This document shows, one piece after another, positions 55,779 through 64,000 of a stretch of 64,000 nt of DNA (its first letter is position 1; every line of letters begins with the position of its first letter). The DNA is from Cylindrospermum stagnale PCC 7417 (GTDB lineage: Bacteria > Cyanobacteriota > Cyanobacteriia > Cyanobacteriales > Nostocaceae): positions 1 to 64,000 of the forward strand of contig NC_019744.1 in the NCBI RefSeq assembly GCF_000317535.1, read 5' to 3'. A program made the position numbers and the translations under genes. The notes beneath the pieces are model-generated. The model had not been told where the DNA came from. It made no database searches and was given only the letters and a program-made list of their open reading frames with translations.

Positions 55779-55859
55779 AAGCTAACGTGCCTTGTTTAAG
55801 TTTCTTGATGGAGATAAGGTGTCGTTTTTTACTAGGATTCTGAATACTTACACCAAAAT

Positions 55860-56666
55860 TTAGAAATCGCTATATAATTGGTTTCGTAAATCCACTGCTG
55901 ATGTAATGTTTAAAAAACCTAATAGTTCCCCAATGTGTTTCTTATTCTTAATTTGCTCACTAAATTCTTCCATCCAGTTAAAAATACGAGAACGGTTCAG
56001 AAAATCTATTTCAGAATTTTGGATGGCATAGCTATAAGGTAAATCCAGAGATTCTACTAATTCATAAACATCTCTCCATAACTTCCCAAAATACAACTCA
56101 TCTCCTCCACTTGCTTGGATACGCTGTTGGATATCAGAACCATCATAGTAGGGAAATTCTTCACCAAAATACAGATTTTTAATGATGATATAATCTGCTT
56201 TATCGCCATAAGAATTAAAAATTTCTTGCAAATATTCTACACAATCTCTGCGATGTGAAATTGGATGCACAAAGGTTATGCGATAACCTAATTGAGCAAT
56301 TGCATCCCACAGCATTACTTCTTCTACAAATTGTCGGAACTCTTCAAAACTTTGTCCTGGTAAATCACTCAGAGCTACATGAACATCAGAAAAAAGCTCT
56401 AAATCAATTAATAATTGGTCTGCACCACCTTGGTTTAATGGTAATTGAGCAATAGGTAATAGTAGCTGATACGCATACAATTTATTGCGATTACCAGTGT
56501 AGTAAGCTCGTAGATTCAGTCGTGATTCCAGATATAAATCTACTAATAAACGTGCTATTGTAGACTTACCTACCCTAGCATCACCAACTGTCATTACCAG
56601 CCGCTTAGGATAGGGGATAATCCCTTTAGTATTTTGGCTATGCGGCTTGCTCTGTGACGACTGCAT
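55860..56666 (-). CDS. ParA-related P-loop ATPase, second of a tandem pair
   Basis: A 268-aa protein. The P-loop GDARVGKST (about 27-35) is a standard Walker A type, lacking the ParA signature lysine. The rest parallels the upstream gene: LNLRAYYTGNRNKLYAYQ, LIDLELFSDVHVALSDLPGQ and a YIIIKNLYFGEE strand. The two are clearly paralogues, and their genes overlap by 29 bases. The role is unknown; the layout (two ParA-like proteins and a membrane protein) suggests positioning or a relaxosome-associated function like MobD. Confidence 0.8.
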   Translation of the reverse strand: MQSSQSKPHSQNTKGIIPYPKRLVMTVGDARVGKSTIARLLVDLYLESRLNLRAYYTGNRNKLYAYQLLLPIAQLPLNQGGADQLLIDLELFSDVHVALSDLPGQSFEEFRQFVEEVMLWDAIAQLGYRITFVHPISHRRDCVEYLQEIFNSYGDKADYIIIKNLYFGEEFPYYDGSDIQQRIQASGGDELYFGKLWRDVYELVESLDLPYSYAIQNSEIDFLNRSRIFNWMEEFSEQIKNKKHIGELLGFLNITSAVDLRNQLYSDF

Positions 56667-57474
56667 TTTCTACTATCCCCAATAATTCATTAGCACCCAA
56701 CACGGTTTGCTCAAATTCTTTCAACCAAGCTGAAACACGAGATTTGATGACAATGTTGGCTTCTTTGTCCTCTAAAACTTCACTAAAGGTCAAGTTTTTT
56801 TCATCAATATAGTCATAGGGTTTAAAAAATAAATCTGGCATCTTAATTTCCACCGCACCATCTGCTAAAAGTGTGGTGCGAGTATCGGAACTGTCGTAGC
56901 GTTCAAACTTATCAGCCTCACCGTGGAACAGATTTTTCACAACTACATAATCGACGCGATCGCCACAGTATTTGTGAAGAATCCGCAGAATATTCACTGA
57001 ATCTTTCACCCTAGATAGTACACTTACCATAGTGACTCTGTATCCTAAGCCTTTGACAGCATCAAATACACCCAAGTCTTTCTCAAAATTCTCAAAAAAC
57101 AGACCGGACTGGGCAGGTAAATCTACTAATACAAGTGGAGGAAGTTCTTTCTCTAAGTCTATTAGCAAGTCGTCTGCACCACCCCTTGTAAAAATATCGA
57201 GCAGCTTGACGCCAGGTGCTACTGAGTCGTAGTGTCTATACAATTGGGCATTGCGATGATCTGAGTCATAAGCCAAATACTTTAGCTGTCTGTTGATATA
57301 TAAATGTAGCAATCCTCTAGCAAATGTGGATTTACCCACACCTCCTTTATCCCCGGTGACAATTACTATTCGTCCTGTTTGCTGAGTGGTATTTTCTACT
57401 GTTTGTTCATGTGTTGTTACCTGTTTGTTATCTGCTGTTCCTTGACTTGTCGGTATCTGTTCACTTTCATGCAT
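56638..57474 (-). CDS. ParA/MinD-related ATPase, first of a tandem pair
   Basis: A 278-aa protein from ATG 57474 (AGGAAG nine bases upstream); the ATG at 57501 has no such site. Deviant Walker A GDKGGVGKST, with the signature lysine, then LAYDSDHRNAQLYRHYDS and Walker B LVLVDLPAQSG. The first 40 residues are polar and unstructured. Paralogue of the next gene, which it overlaps by 29 bases. Together with parA at 13.2 kb the window holds three ParA-related proteins, here without a ParB. Confidence 0.82.
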   Translation of the reverse strand: MHESEQIPTSQGTADNKQVTTHEQTVENTTQQTGRIVIVTGDKGGVGKSTFARGLLHLYINRQLKYLAYDSDHRNAQLYRHYDSVAPGVKLLDIFTRGGADDLLIDLEKELPPLVLVDLPAQSGLFFENFEKDLGVFDAVKGLGYRVTMVSVLSRVKDSVNILRILHKYCGDRVDYVVVKNLFHGEADKFERYDSSDTRTTLLADGAVEIKMPDLFFKPYDYIDEKNLTFSEVLEDKEANIVIKSRVSAWLKEFEQTVLGANELLGIVENAVVTEQAA

Positions 57475-58049
57475 GGTATTTTTCTTCCTTTTTCTAGTCA
57501 TAAATTAACAGTTAAGCAATGCTTTCTTCCAGTCATGAAGATATTGGGTTAGGAAAAGAGATAATTAATTTGCTGTCCATCTAAATAATTTATGATTAAC
57601 TAGGGTCAAATCTAGTTTTGTAAATATCTCGAATATTTCAGTTTTAGTTTTACAGGTTATTTACCCATTTACAAACCATCATTTGATGTAACCTAGTAGG
57701 CTTTTTGATGTATTTTTTCTGTTAATTATTCCTAAATTCAATTTGTATCTCAAGTAGTCATTGAGTAGAGTGCAGCACTAAAGTTGCAGTCAGTGAAGTA
57801 ACCCTATTCCGCAAACCGATTCGTACTTGCTGAAGGAAGTAACTGGGCTAACTACTGCTGCTGTTATACCAATTCCTCATAAGGTTCAAACAAATGAGAT
57901 GAGATCCCACCAACCCCCCTGGACAAGCAGGGCTAAGATAGGGTCTTGCTCACTTTTGGTGATGCGGGGTGGATAGAGACGACTCAGAAGAGCGATCGCT
58001 ATTTCAAAAGCTCAGCAGATTTCTAGAAGTAACCTGCTCAGGAGAGTTC
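57475..58049. other. Non-coding gap
   Basis: About 575 bases with no supported gene. The promoter of the ParA-like operon should lie in 57490-57620. No repeats or hairpins stand out. The right part borders a transposase fragment. Confidence 0.45.
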
Positions 58050-58205
58050 TTACACTGCCAGCAGAACCCGTTGGCTCAACAGGTCAAACTTGGCACGACC
58101 ATACATCTGGCGTTTCAACATCTTCAGACGGTTGATCTGTCCTTCCACCTGTCCGTTACTCCACTCTAAAGTCACGCCCGCCTTGACCGCCTCATAGTTG
58201 GATGC
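58050..58205 (-). pseudogene. ISL3-family transposase C-terminal fragment
   Basis: The minus strand reads VTLEWSNGQVEGQINRLKML, then KRQMYGRAKFDLLSQRVLLA and stop. This is the conserved end of ISL3-type DDE transposases, including the catalytic glutamate (GQVEGQINR). The upstream part is missing: the sequence is interrupted at 58206 by the 3' end of a group II intron. Confidence 0.75.
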
Positions 58206-59040
58206 CTAAGCCAGGAAGTCACCCCCCTGACTCGGCTACAAAACCGTGCATGAAACGTTAATTTCACACGGCTCCTCAATGATTTGGTGCTTGTCACGCA
58301 CACCTCTAGATTCAGAGTTAAAAGGGATTACAGTTGAGATAATCCTCATCTATTTCTTGAACTGAAACAGCAATTTTCTCCGCTGCTGTTTTAGCATCAT
58401 GGCAATGTCCATGAAGTAATTGAAGGTTGTCGTAACTATCCTTACCGCCTTTTGAACGGGGGATTTTATGGTCGATTTCCATCAAATCTTCATGATTGAA
58501 AAACAGCCCACAATGAGTACACTTTCCTTTCTGCATCTTCAAGAGTGTTGCCATTCTTTTTGAAGCTTCAGGATGTTTACCCATTCTCGAACTCCAGTAC
58601 ACCCAATCACCATCAAATGGGCTTCGGCTTCCTTGCACTTGTATGTGTCTCACGATAGGAGTTTCACGGTGCTTGAGTAAGCGAATCTTCTGATTATGGG
58701 GTTTAAATACCCAATTATCAGACCCTACGGTTTGCCAATATTTTTGACAACTCCACCAGGAAGATTTATTGGGGTGACGATGTTCTGCCCATGCTTTTAG
58801 CTGGCTGAATAATGTTGTATCAGCCTGATTAAATATGCGGAAAGCTAACGACACCTGAGTAGTAGTTTGTCCATCCACGGATGACGGGATTCAGATGAGC
58901 GATTAAATCAGATTGTGGTATTGACTTATGCCCATCAATCAATTTACCTATCTTCTGTGTGTGTGCCTTTAGCTTTGTTTTACTTGGGGTAATCAGAGTT
59001 TTGTAACCAAGTAATTTTCCGTCGCCTCTTTTTCCAGCAG
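58206..59040 (-). mobile_element. 3' fragment of a group II intron
   Basis: The minus strand contains GAGCCGTGTG (about 58266-58275) and CACGGTTTTG (about 58238-58247), the arms of group II intron domain V, followed by a domain VI-like stem near the junction at 58206. Upstream is the maturase C-terminal half. The 5' half of the intron and its reverse transcriptase are absent. It is inserted in the ISL3-type transposase gene, and its other end is fused to a lipoprotein gene near 59040. Confidence 0.7.
58318..59036 (-). pseudogene. Group II intron maturase/HNH C-terminal part, frameshifted
   Basis: From about 59036 the minus strand encodes KLLGYKTLITPSKTKLKAHT, then LNPVIRGWTNYYSGV (maturase X domain). 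It then changes frame near 58845 to FRIFNQADTTLFSQLKAWA, RHPNKSSWWSCQKYW and an HNH nuclease domain with CTHCG, EIDHKIPRSKGGKDSYDNL and HGHCH. The reverse transcriptase domains are missing. The truncation and frameshift make it inactive. Confidence 0.8.
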
Positions 59041-59041
59041 C

Positions 59042-59395
59042 GTGCTGACAGCCTGTTCTACAAATGCTTCCCAAAACCAATTTCCAGCACCAAACATTAC
59101 TACCACCGATACAAGCGACAAACAAACGAGGAACCATGACAGTGGCTCAATGCATCATGGTAGCGGTATGAACCACAGCATGGCAATGGATTTAGGCCCA
59201 GCCGATGCTAACTACGATTTGCGATTTATTGATGCGATGATTCCTCATCATGAATCAGCTGTAGTTATGGCGAAAGATGCCTTGCAAAAGTCTCAACGTC
59301 CTGAAATTAAAAACTTGGCTCAAGAAATTATCAAAGCGCAAGAAGCAGAGATTAATCAAATGAAACAGTGGCGTAAAGCTTGGTATAACAAGTAA
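59042..59395 (+). CDS. DUF305 protein, signal peptide lost
   Basis: A DUF305 (CopM-like, ferritin-like four-helix) domain: FIDAMIPHHESAVVMAKDAL, LAQEIIKAQEAEINQMK, and a Met/His-rich region (GSMHHGSGMNHSMAMD) suited to copper binding. The frame starts VLTACSTNAS, which is the lipobox end (LTAC) of a lipoprotein signal peptide, but the hydrophobic part before it is replaced by the intron fragment. Even if a GTG at 59042 is used, the product could not be exported. The family acts in the periplasm in copper and metal binding. It precedes metal-efflux genes on the same strand. Confidence 0.75.
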   Translation: MLTACSTNASQNQFPAPNITTTDTSDKQTRNHDSGSMHHGSGMNHSMAMDLGPADANYDLRFIDAMIPHHESAVVMAKDALQKSQRPEIKNLAQEIIKAQEAEINQMKQWRKAWYNK

Positions 59396-59496
59396 GCCCA
59401 AGTTTCTATGTAAACCATAGTGCACTGCCCTTTAAGCGATCGCAATTCTCATACAACAACCAAATGTAAACAAACTAGTTTTACTCGAATTTAGTC

Positions 59497-59714
59497 ATGA
59501 GAAAGCTTAAAGGTATTAAATACTATAAATGCTCTTTGAGCAAAGATATGATAGCGTCTTTTGTCGTATTTCTCGTTGCTTTTCCAATGTTGATGGGTAT
59601 TGTGATCGCTTCAGGAGTTTTTCGGCTCGTGGTTTGGTGACAGAAATACTTGGTGGAGTGGTTGTTGGGGATATTTCTGGATTAGCATTGCAAGTTAGTG
59701 GGTCAGCTACTTGA
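59497..59714 (+). pseudogene. SulP-family anion transporter N-terminal remnant
   Basis: ATG 59497 opens MRKLKGIKYYKCSLSKDM, then ASFVVFLVAFPMLMGIVIAS, the first membrane helix of SulP transporters. After about 47 codons the frame ends in TGA (59637). The next frame continues the family (GLVTEILGGVVVGDISGLAL, then QVSGSAT) to 59714. One frameshift and a large C-terminal deletion leave only about 70 of the usual 500 or more residues. Confidence 0.65.
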
Positions 59715-59921
59715 ATGCTAATCTCTTGTCCTAATTTCATCTCAATTTCATATTTGTATGAAAGACTATTAAGTTAAGTGGTTAATTTGGCTTCGTAAAC
59801 AAATTCCAAGAGCGAAACCGCTAGCTTGCTTGCCAAAAGCGGTTCCCCAAATCCCGCTTAAAAAGTTAACCAAGTTTAAGCACAAATTTACACCACAGTA
59901 ACTCAAGGACACAAAATAGCG

Positions 59922-61628
59922 ATGGGAATCTCTAAAAGTCTCCAACCACCTACAGCAATTCGTTGTGTTTCCGGCACAGTCCTAAGCCTTTTATTGCTGA
60001 CAACTCCCACAGCTGTGTTAGCTGGTGCTGGACACGACCATAGCGGTGCAAGTTCATTTCAGGGTGGTGGAAGCGAAGCAAGTGGTTCTGTCGAAGTTGA
60101 TGCCGAAACCGCCCAGAGGTTGGGAATTAAAGTCGAGCCAGTGAAACGGCAACGGCTGGCTTTGGGTATTAAAAGCACTGGACAGATTGAAACCTTACCT
60201 AGCCAAAAAGTAGAAGTGAATACCCCAATTACAGGGGCAAAAGTGGTTGAATTGTTGGTGGAACCCGGTGCTGTAGTGAAAAAAGGTCAACCCCTTGCTG
60301 TTGTCACCAGTCCTGACTTGGTGGAGTTACGGGTTAGTTCCCAAGAAAAACGAGCGGAAGCTATAGCTTCTTTGCAGCAAGCGCAAGCCGATTCAAGATT
60401 AGCTCAACAAAATTATCAAAGGTATTGGCAAATATCTAACGCCGACATTGCCCAAGCACAAAGCCAGGTAGCATTTGCTGAAGAAAAATATAATAAGGAT
60501 TTACAGTTAGCTAATGAAGGCGCTTTACCACGTCGCAACGCGCTCGAATCTCAAACACAATTAGCAGAAGCAAAAGCCAAACTCACCTCAGCTAACAGCA
60601 GACGAGATATCATTGAAAGCGAAGCCCAAATGAAACGCGCTCAATCTGCTGTTCAAGTAGCACAAGAGCGTTTACGTCTTAGTGATTCTGCTTATAATAC
60701 TAGACTGCAACAAATAGGCAACCGTCCAAATGCCAAGGGATTGGTAACAGTGACTGCTCCCATCTCCGGTAAAGTTGCCGATCGCCAAGTTACCCTTGGT
60801 CAAACTTTTAATGATGCAGGTGGCACACTCATGACTATTGTCAATGATAGTCGGGTTTTTGCCACAGCCAATATTTATGAAAAAGATTTAGACAAAGTAA
60901 AAGTAGGTCAAAGAGTAAGTCTAAAAGTTGCTAGCTTACCAGACCGTACCTTTTCTGGAAAGGTTACACAGATTGGTGCGGTAGTACAAGGGGAAACACG
61001 GGTTATCCCAGTACAAGCTGAAGTAAATAACCCAGGCGGACAACTCAAACCCGGAATGTTCGCCGAATTGGAGGTACTAACAAACCAAGCATCTGCACCT
61101 GTATTGGCGGTTCCTAGCTCGGCTATAGTCGATGCGAATGGGAAAAAAATGGTCTACATCCAAAATGGAAATGCTTTCCAATCTGCGGAAGTGACTTTGG
61201 GTCAAACCTCTGGGGACATGGTTGAGGTGAAGACGGGTTTGTTTGAGGGAGATGCGATCGTCACCCAACGTGCGCCCCAACTTTACGCGCAATCATTGCG
61301 GGGTGGTAGTAAACCAAAAGAAGAAGAACACAATGAAGAAAGTGGTTCTCATGCAGAAGAAACTGAAGTTAAAACTAACAGTTTTTCACCACCCTTGTGG
61401 TTAACAGCAGGTGGAGGAGCAGCACTTGCGACAGTTGCTTTCATGGGAGGTGCTTTTTGGTCTAATCGTCGTACCCGTTCACGTTTAGTACCAGCAGGTA
61501 ATTTAGAGTACGACGGGTTCAATTATGAAACAGAGGTTTATCTCGACAACCACAAGCAACCAACCCTGTCTACTTCTGATAAAAATGTTGAGGAGCGCGA
61601 TCGCCCTCGAAATTCTGATGGTATTTAA
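59922..61628 (+). CDS. RND efflux periplasmic adaptor (CusB/CzcB type)
   Basis: A 568-aa membrane-fusion protein. An N-terminal signal sequence (LSLLLLTTPTAVLAGAG) is followed by a His-containing stretch (GHDHSG), the lipoyl-like halves (VEVNTPITGAKVVELLVEPG and VTVTAPISGKVADRQVTLGQ), a long coiled-coil hairpin between them and the C-terminal beta-barrel (FSGKVTQIGAVVQGETRVIP). An extra acidic/His segment and a single membrane helix (about 490-510) extend the C-terminus, which is unusual for adaptors. It links an inner-membrane RND pump to an outer-membrane channel. A HIP1 site lies near 61254. The pump gene follows 289 bases downstream. Confidence 0.9.
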   Translation: MGISKSLQPPTAIRCVSGTVLSLLLLTTPTAVLAGAGHDHSGASSFQGGGSEASGSVEVDAETAQRLGIKVEPVKRQRLALGIKSTGQIETLPSQKVEVNTPITGAKVVELLVEPGAVVKKGQPLAVVTSPDLVELRVSSQEKRAEAIASLQQAQADSRLAQQNYQRYWQISNADIAQAQSQVAFAEEKYNKDLQLANEGALPRRNALESQTQLAEAKAKLTSANSRRDIIESEAQMKRAQSAVQVAQERLRLSDSAYNTRLQQIGNRPNAKGLVTVTAPISGKVADRQVTLGQTFNDAGGTLMTIVNDSRVFATANIYEKDLDKVKVGQRVSLKVASLPDRTFSGKVTQIGAVVQGETRVIPVQAEVNNPGGQLKPGMFAELEVLTNQASAPVLAVPSSAIVDANGKKMVYIQNGNAFQSAEVTLGQTSGDMVEVKTGLFEGDAIVTQRAPQLYAQSLRGGSKPKEEEHNEESGSHAEETEVKTNSFSPPLWLTAGGGAALATVAFMGGAFWSNRRTRSRLVPAGNLEYDGFNYETEVYLDNHKQPTLSTSDKNVEERDRPRNSDGI

Positions 61629-61917
61629 AAATTAGTGAAGTTGCAGATAATAACTGAAGTTGGGTTCTGTTAGATTTTCTAACATCAAACCCACCTACAG
61701 CAAGACTATTTAGATTGTGAACAGAACAGTTTATAAATCTCATGCTCCAAGTGCAGAGACTATAAAAATGTAGTTTGTTCTATATCCTATTTAGGAATAG
61801 TTCGCTTTGGGCTGATTTGGGGCTTGATGTTAGCAACAGCCAAACCTAATATTCAAATTTACTTACCCGTTTATCAGAAATAAACAAACCCTTCGCCATT
61901 TTTTAACCAAAAACCAA

Positions 61918-64000
61918 ATGATTAGTACAGTTGCTAGATGGGTAATCTCTCGACGCTGGCTTATAGTAATTGCTGCGCTCATTTCCACATTAGTCATCAT
62001 CTTTAATACCATTCCCAAAATGCCACTGGATGTTTTTCCAGCCTTTGCACCTCCCCAAGTCGAAATTGAGACAGCAGCCCCTGGACTAGCACCAGAAGAA
62101 ATCGAATCTTTAGTGACATTACCAATTGAAAGTGCCATTAATGGAACTCCAGGCTTAACTACCGTTCGTTCCTCTTCTTCAGCCGGACTTTCTGTAGTCA
62201 GAGTTGTTTTTGGCTGGGGAACAGATATCTTTCAAGCCCGCCAGTTGATACAAGAACGACTGCAACAAGCCGTAAGCAAGCTACCAGAAGGAGTTGAAAC
62301 CCCACGAATTGCTCCCACTAGCTCTCCCATCGGTACTGTATTAAAGTACGCCTTGACTGTGGAAGGGGAAGGCAATAACCAATCTGCCACTGAAATCGAC
62401 CTCATGGAAGTCCGCAGAATTGTTGATTGGCAAGTGACGAATCGCCTTTTAGCAGTTCCCGGTGTCAGTCAAGTACTTGTGTATGGCGGCGATGTGCGTC
62501 AGTATCAAGTGTTAGTAGACCTCAACAAACTACAAGCTTTTAATGTATCTTTACAACAGGTAAGTGAAGCTGTACAGGCGGCAAATGTCAATGCTCCTGG
62601 TGGCTTTTTGACTACTCCTGATAAACAAACTTTAATTCGGGGAATTGGGCGGATTGAATCCCTTGATGATCTTCAACAATCTGTCATTGTCGCCCGTCAA
62701 GGAACGCCCGTCCGCCTGGGAGATGTCGCCCAAGTGCAAATTGGTGGTGCTGTGAAAATCGGCGATGGTAGTTTAAATGGGAAAGATGCTGTTGTGGTGA
62801 TGGTGAATAAACAACCCCTAGCTGATACTCCCACCGTCACCCGCGCTATTGAAGCCGCAATATCTGAGCTAAAAGCAGGTTTACCGAAAGAAATTAAAGT
62901 AAATCAAACCTTCCGCCAAGCAGATTATATCGATACTTCGGTGGAAAATGTCAGGTCAGCCTTGGTGGAAGGTAGTATCATTGCAGCAGTTATCCTCATC
63001 CCTTTTTTAATGAATTGGCGGACTCTTGGAGTTGTGCTGTTGAATTTTGCCCTGACTTTTATATTTTCATTGCAAGTATTATCTTTTTTGGGCTTAGGGC
63101 TGAATACAATGACTTTGGGAGGATTAGCGATCGCCATTGGTACAGCGATCGATGATGCCATTGTCTATGCAGAAAATGTTTTTCGTTTGTTGCGACAAAA
63201 TAAATACTCTCCCAACCCGCGTCCAGTACTGGAAATTGTTTTTGAAGGAGTACAGGAAGTCCAGGAATCTTTAATTGGGGCAACTTTAATTACTATAGTC
63301 GTCTTTTCTCCAATATTTGCCCTCGCTGGTGTGGAAGGTCGGATTTTTGGTCCAATGGGTCTTAGTTATCTGGTGGTAGTTGTAGTCTCTAGCTTAGAAG
63401 CGCTGCTTGTGAGTCCGGCTTTATGTGCAATTTTATTACCTCACAATAAAATGTCAGTCAGGGAACCCTTTGTACCAAGAGTTTGTAAAAGGATTTATTA
63501 CCCTTTTCTCGATTTTGCTATCAGAAATTCGATAGTTGTTATTACTGTGGCTGCGGCGGGAATGATAGCAGCAATTATAATTTTCCCAGCTTTAGGACGG
63601 GCATTTTTACCTGAATTCCAAGAAACAACTTTGGTAAATACCTTAGCACTTTACCCAGGTACATCTTTAGAAGCTACCAATAGTGCTGCTTTTGCTTTGG
63701 AAGATAAACTCAAAGACGACCCTAGATTAAAGTATATTCAATTACGCGCCGGACGCGCCCCCAATGATGCAGATGCTGCACCTGTGAATTTGGCTCACCT
63801 TGATATTGGGTTGAGTGACAAAGGAATGAAAAATCGCGCAGCTACTGTAGAATGGTTGCGCGAAGAGTTTAACAAAATACCAGGGGCTGCATCTAATATT
63901 GGTGGATTTATTGCTCACCGTATTGATGAAATTTTGTCTGGGGTCAGAAGTCAAATCGCGGTCAAAATTTTTGGTTCCGACTTGGAAGAACTTCGCAAGC
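61918..64000 (+). CDS. Heavy-metal RND efflux pump (CusA/CzcA type), cut by window end
   Basis: The frame from ATG 61918 (MISTVARWVISRRWLIVIAA) is open to the window edge, 694 codons and no stop; the full family length is about 1030. Family features: LDVFPAFAPPQVEIETAAPG, the ESLVTLPIESAINGTPGL segment, the porter PVRLGDVAQVQIGGAVKIG, and TM4 with IAIGTAIDDAIVYAENVFR carrying the proton-relay aspartates. It pumps metal ions such as Cu, Ag, Zn or Co from the periplasm or membrane outward with the adaptor encoded upstream. No Shine-Dalgarno is evident; the next upstream in-frame codon set has no start. Confidence 0.92.
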   Translation, partial: MISTVARWVISRRWLIVIAALISTLVIIFNTIPKMPLDVFPAFAPPQVEIETAAPGLAPEEIESLVTLPIESAINGTPGLTTVRSSSSAGLSVVRVVFGWGTDIFQARQLIQERLQQAVSKLPEGVETPRIAPTSSPIGTVLKYALTVEGEGNNQSATEIDLMEVRRIVDWQVTNRLLAVPGVSQVLVYGGDVRQYQVLVDLNKLQAFNVSLQQVSEAVQAANVNAPGGFLTTPDKQTLIRGIGRIESLDDLQQSVIVARQGTPVRLGDVAQVQIGGAVKIGDGSLNGKDAVVVMVNKQPLADTPTVTRAIEAAISELKAGLPKEIKVNQTFRQADYIDTSVENVRSALVEGSIIAAVILIPFLMNWRTLGVVLLNFALTFIFSLQVLSFLGLGLNTMTLGGLAIAIGTAIDDAIVYAENVFRLLRQNKYSPNPRPVLEIVFEGVQEVQESLIGATLITIVVFSPIFALAGVEGRIFGPMGLSYLVVVVVSSLEALLVSPALCAILLPHNKMSVREPFVPRVCKRIYYPFLDFAIRNSIVVITVAAAGMIAAIIIFPALGRAFLPEFQETTLVNTLALYPGTSLEATNSAAFALEDKLKDDPRLKYIQLRAGRAPNDADAAPVNLAHLDIGLSDKGMKNRAATVEWLREEFNKIPGAASNIGGFIAHRIDEILSGVRSQIAVKIFGSDLEELRK

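Noticed and set aside
61800-61884. Short plus-strand frame before the RND pump (LGIVRFGLIWGLM...)
   Set aside because: Too short, without a ribosome-binding site, and ends before the pump start; no family seen.

Overview
The window is a 64 kb segment of what looks like a large mobilizable plasmid from a filamentous, Nostoc-like (Nostocales) cyanobacterium. The evidence for a cyanobacterium is the many HIP1 octamers (GCGATCGC), Ycf35- and Ycf46-type genes, short dispersed palindromic repeats typical of Nostocales genomes, and cyanobacterial-type replication proteins. The evidence for a plasmid is a ParA/ParB pair, an actin-like (ParM-type) ATPase, MobC and a relaxase, an iteron-bearing Rep/DnaB pair, and no rRNA, tRNA or housekeeping metabolic genes.

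Layout. (1) 0.5-12.9 kb is a replication island: beta clamp, clamp-loader subunits gamma, delta and delta', a compact family-B DNA polymerase, an SSB, and a second small protein with an SSB-like C-terminal tip. It is interrupted by an AT-rich helicase-nuclease gene on the opposite strand (5.8-8.4 kb). (2) 13.2-16.0 kb holds parA-parB and a broken IS630-type element. (3) 16.4-20.3 kb is a four-gene module: an uncharacterised protein, a Ycf35/DUF1257 protein, a DUF2997 protein and a Ycf46-like AAA ATPase. (4) 20.3-26.8 kb holds miniature inverted-repeat elements, a WGR protein and a 1705-residue methylase-helicase (DarB-like). (5) 27.2-31.9 kb is a foreign, GC-richer metabolic island (aldo/keto reductase, alcohol dehydrogenase, SDR, AraC regulator). 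(6) 32-38.5 kb has an AT-hook membrane protein, a possible structured RNA, the ParM-like gene, a putative oriT and mobC-mobA. (7) 40.0-47.6 kb carries a giant 2256-residue protein. (8) 48-53.3 kb has an Rpn-type nuclease, a repressor, rep with an array of internal iterons, dnaB, and a repeat-rich protein. (9) 54.4-57.5 kb has a receiver-less-type response regulator and a membrane/ParA-like trio. (10) 58-64 kb is a scrapyard of mobile-element fragments followed by a copper/heavy-metal efflux locus that runs off the window.

Main result. The plasmid appears to carry most of its own replisome: clamp, clamp loader, polymerase, SSB, replicative helicase and an iteron-bearing initiator. Both the family-B polymerase and the methylase-helicase end in the peptide QLSLF, a canonical clamp-binding motif, encoded with different codons. 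No DnaG-type primase is seen. However, the N-terminal part of the giant protein has the signatures of a single-chain two-barrel RNA polymerase (YonO / eukaryotic RdRP-like): a GKGTL loop, an RSP element, DFDGD, and a following GIINNH...AVDLFK block. Its C-terminal part carries ASCH-like, NADAR-like and SLOG-like nucleotide-handling domains. It is a candidate for a plasmid-encoded primase or transcriptase and is the most interesting item here. All function calls come from reading motifs by eye; no database search was run.
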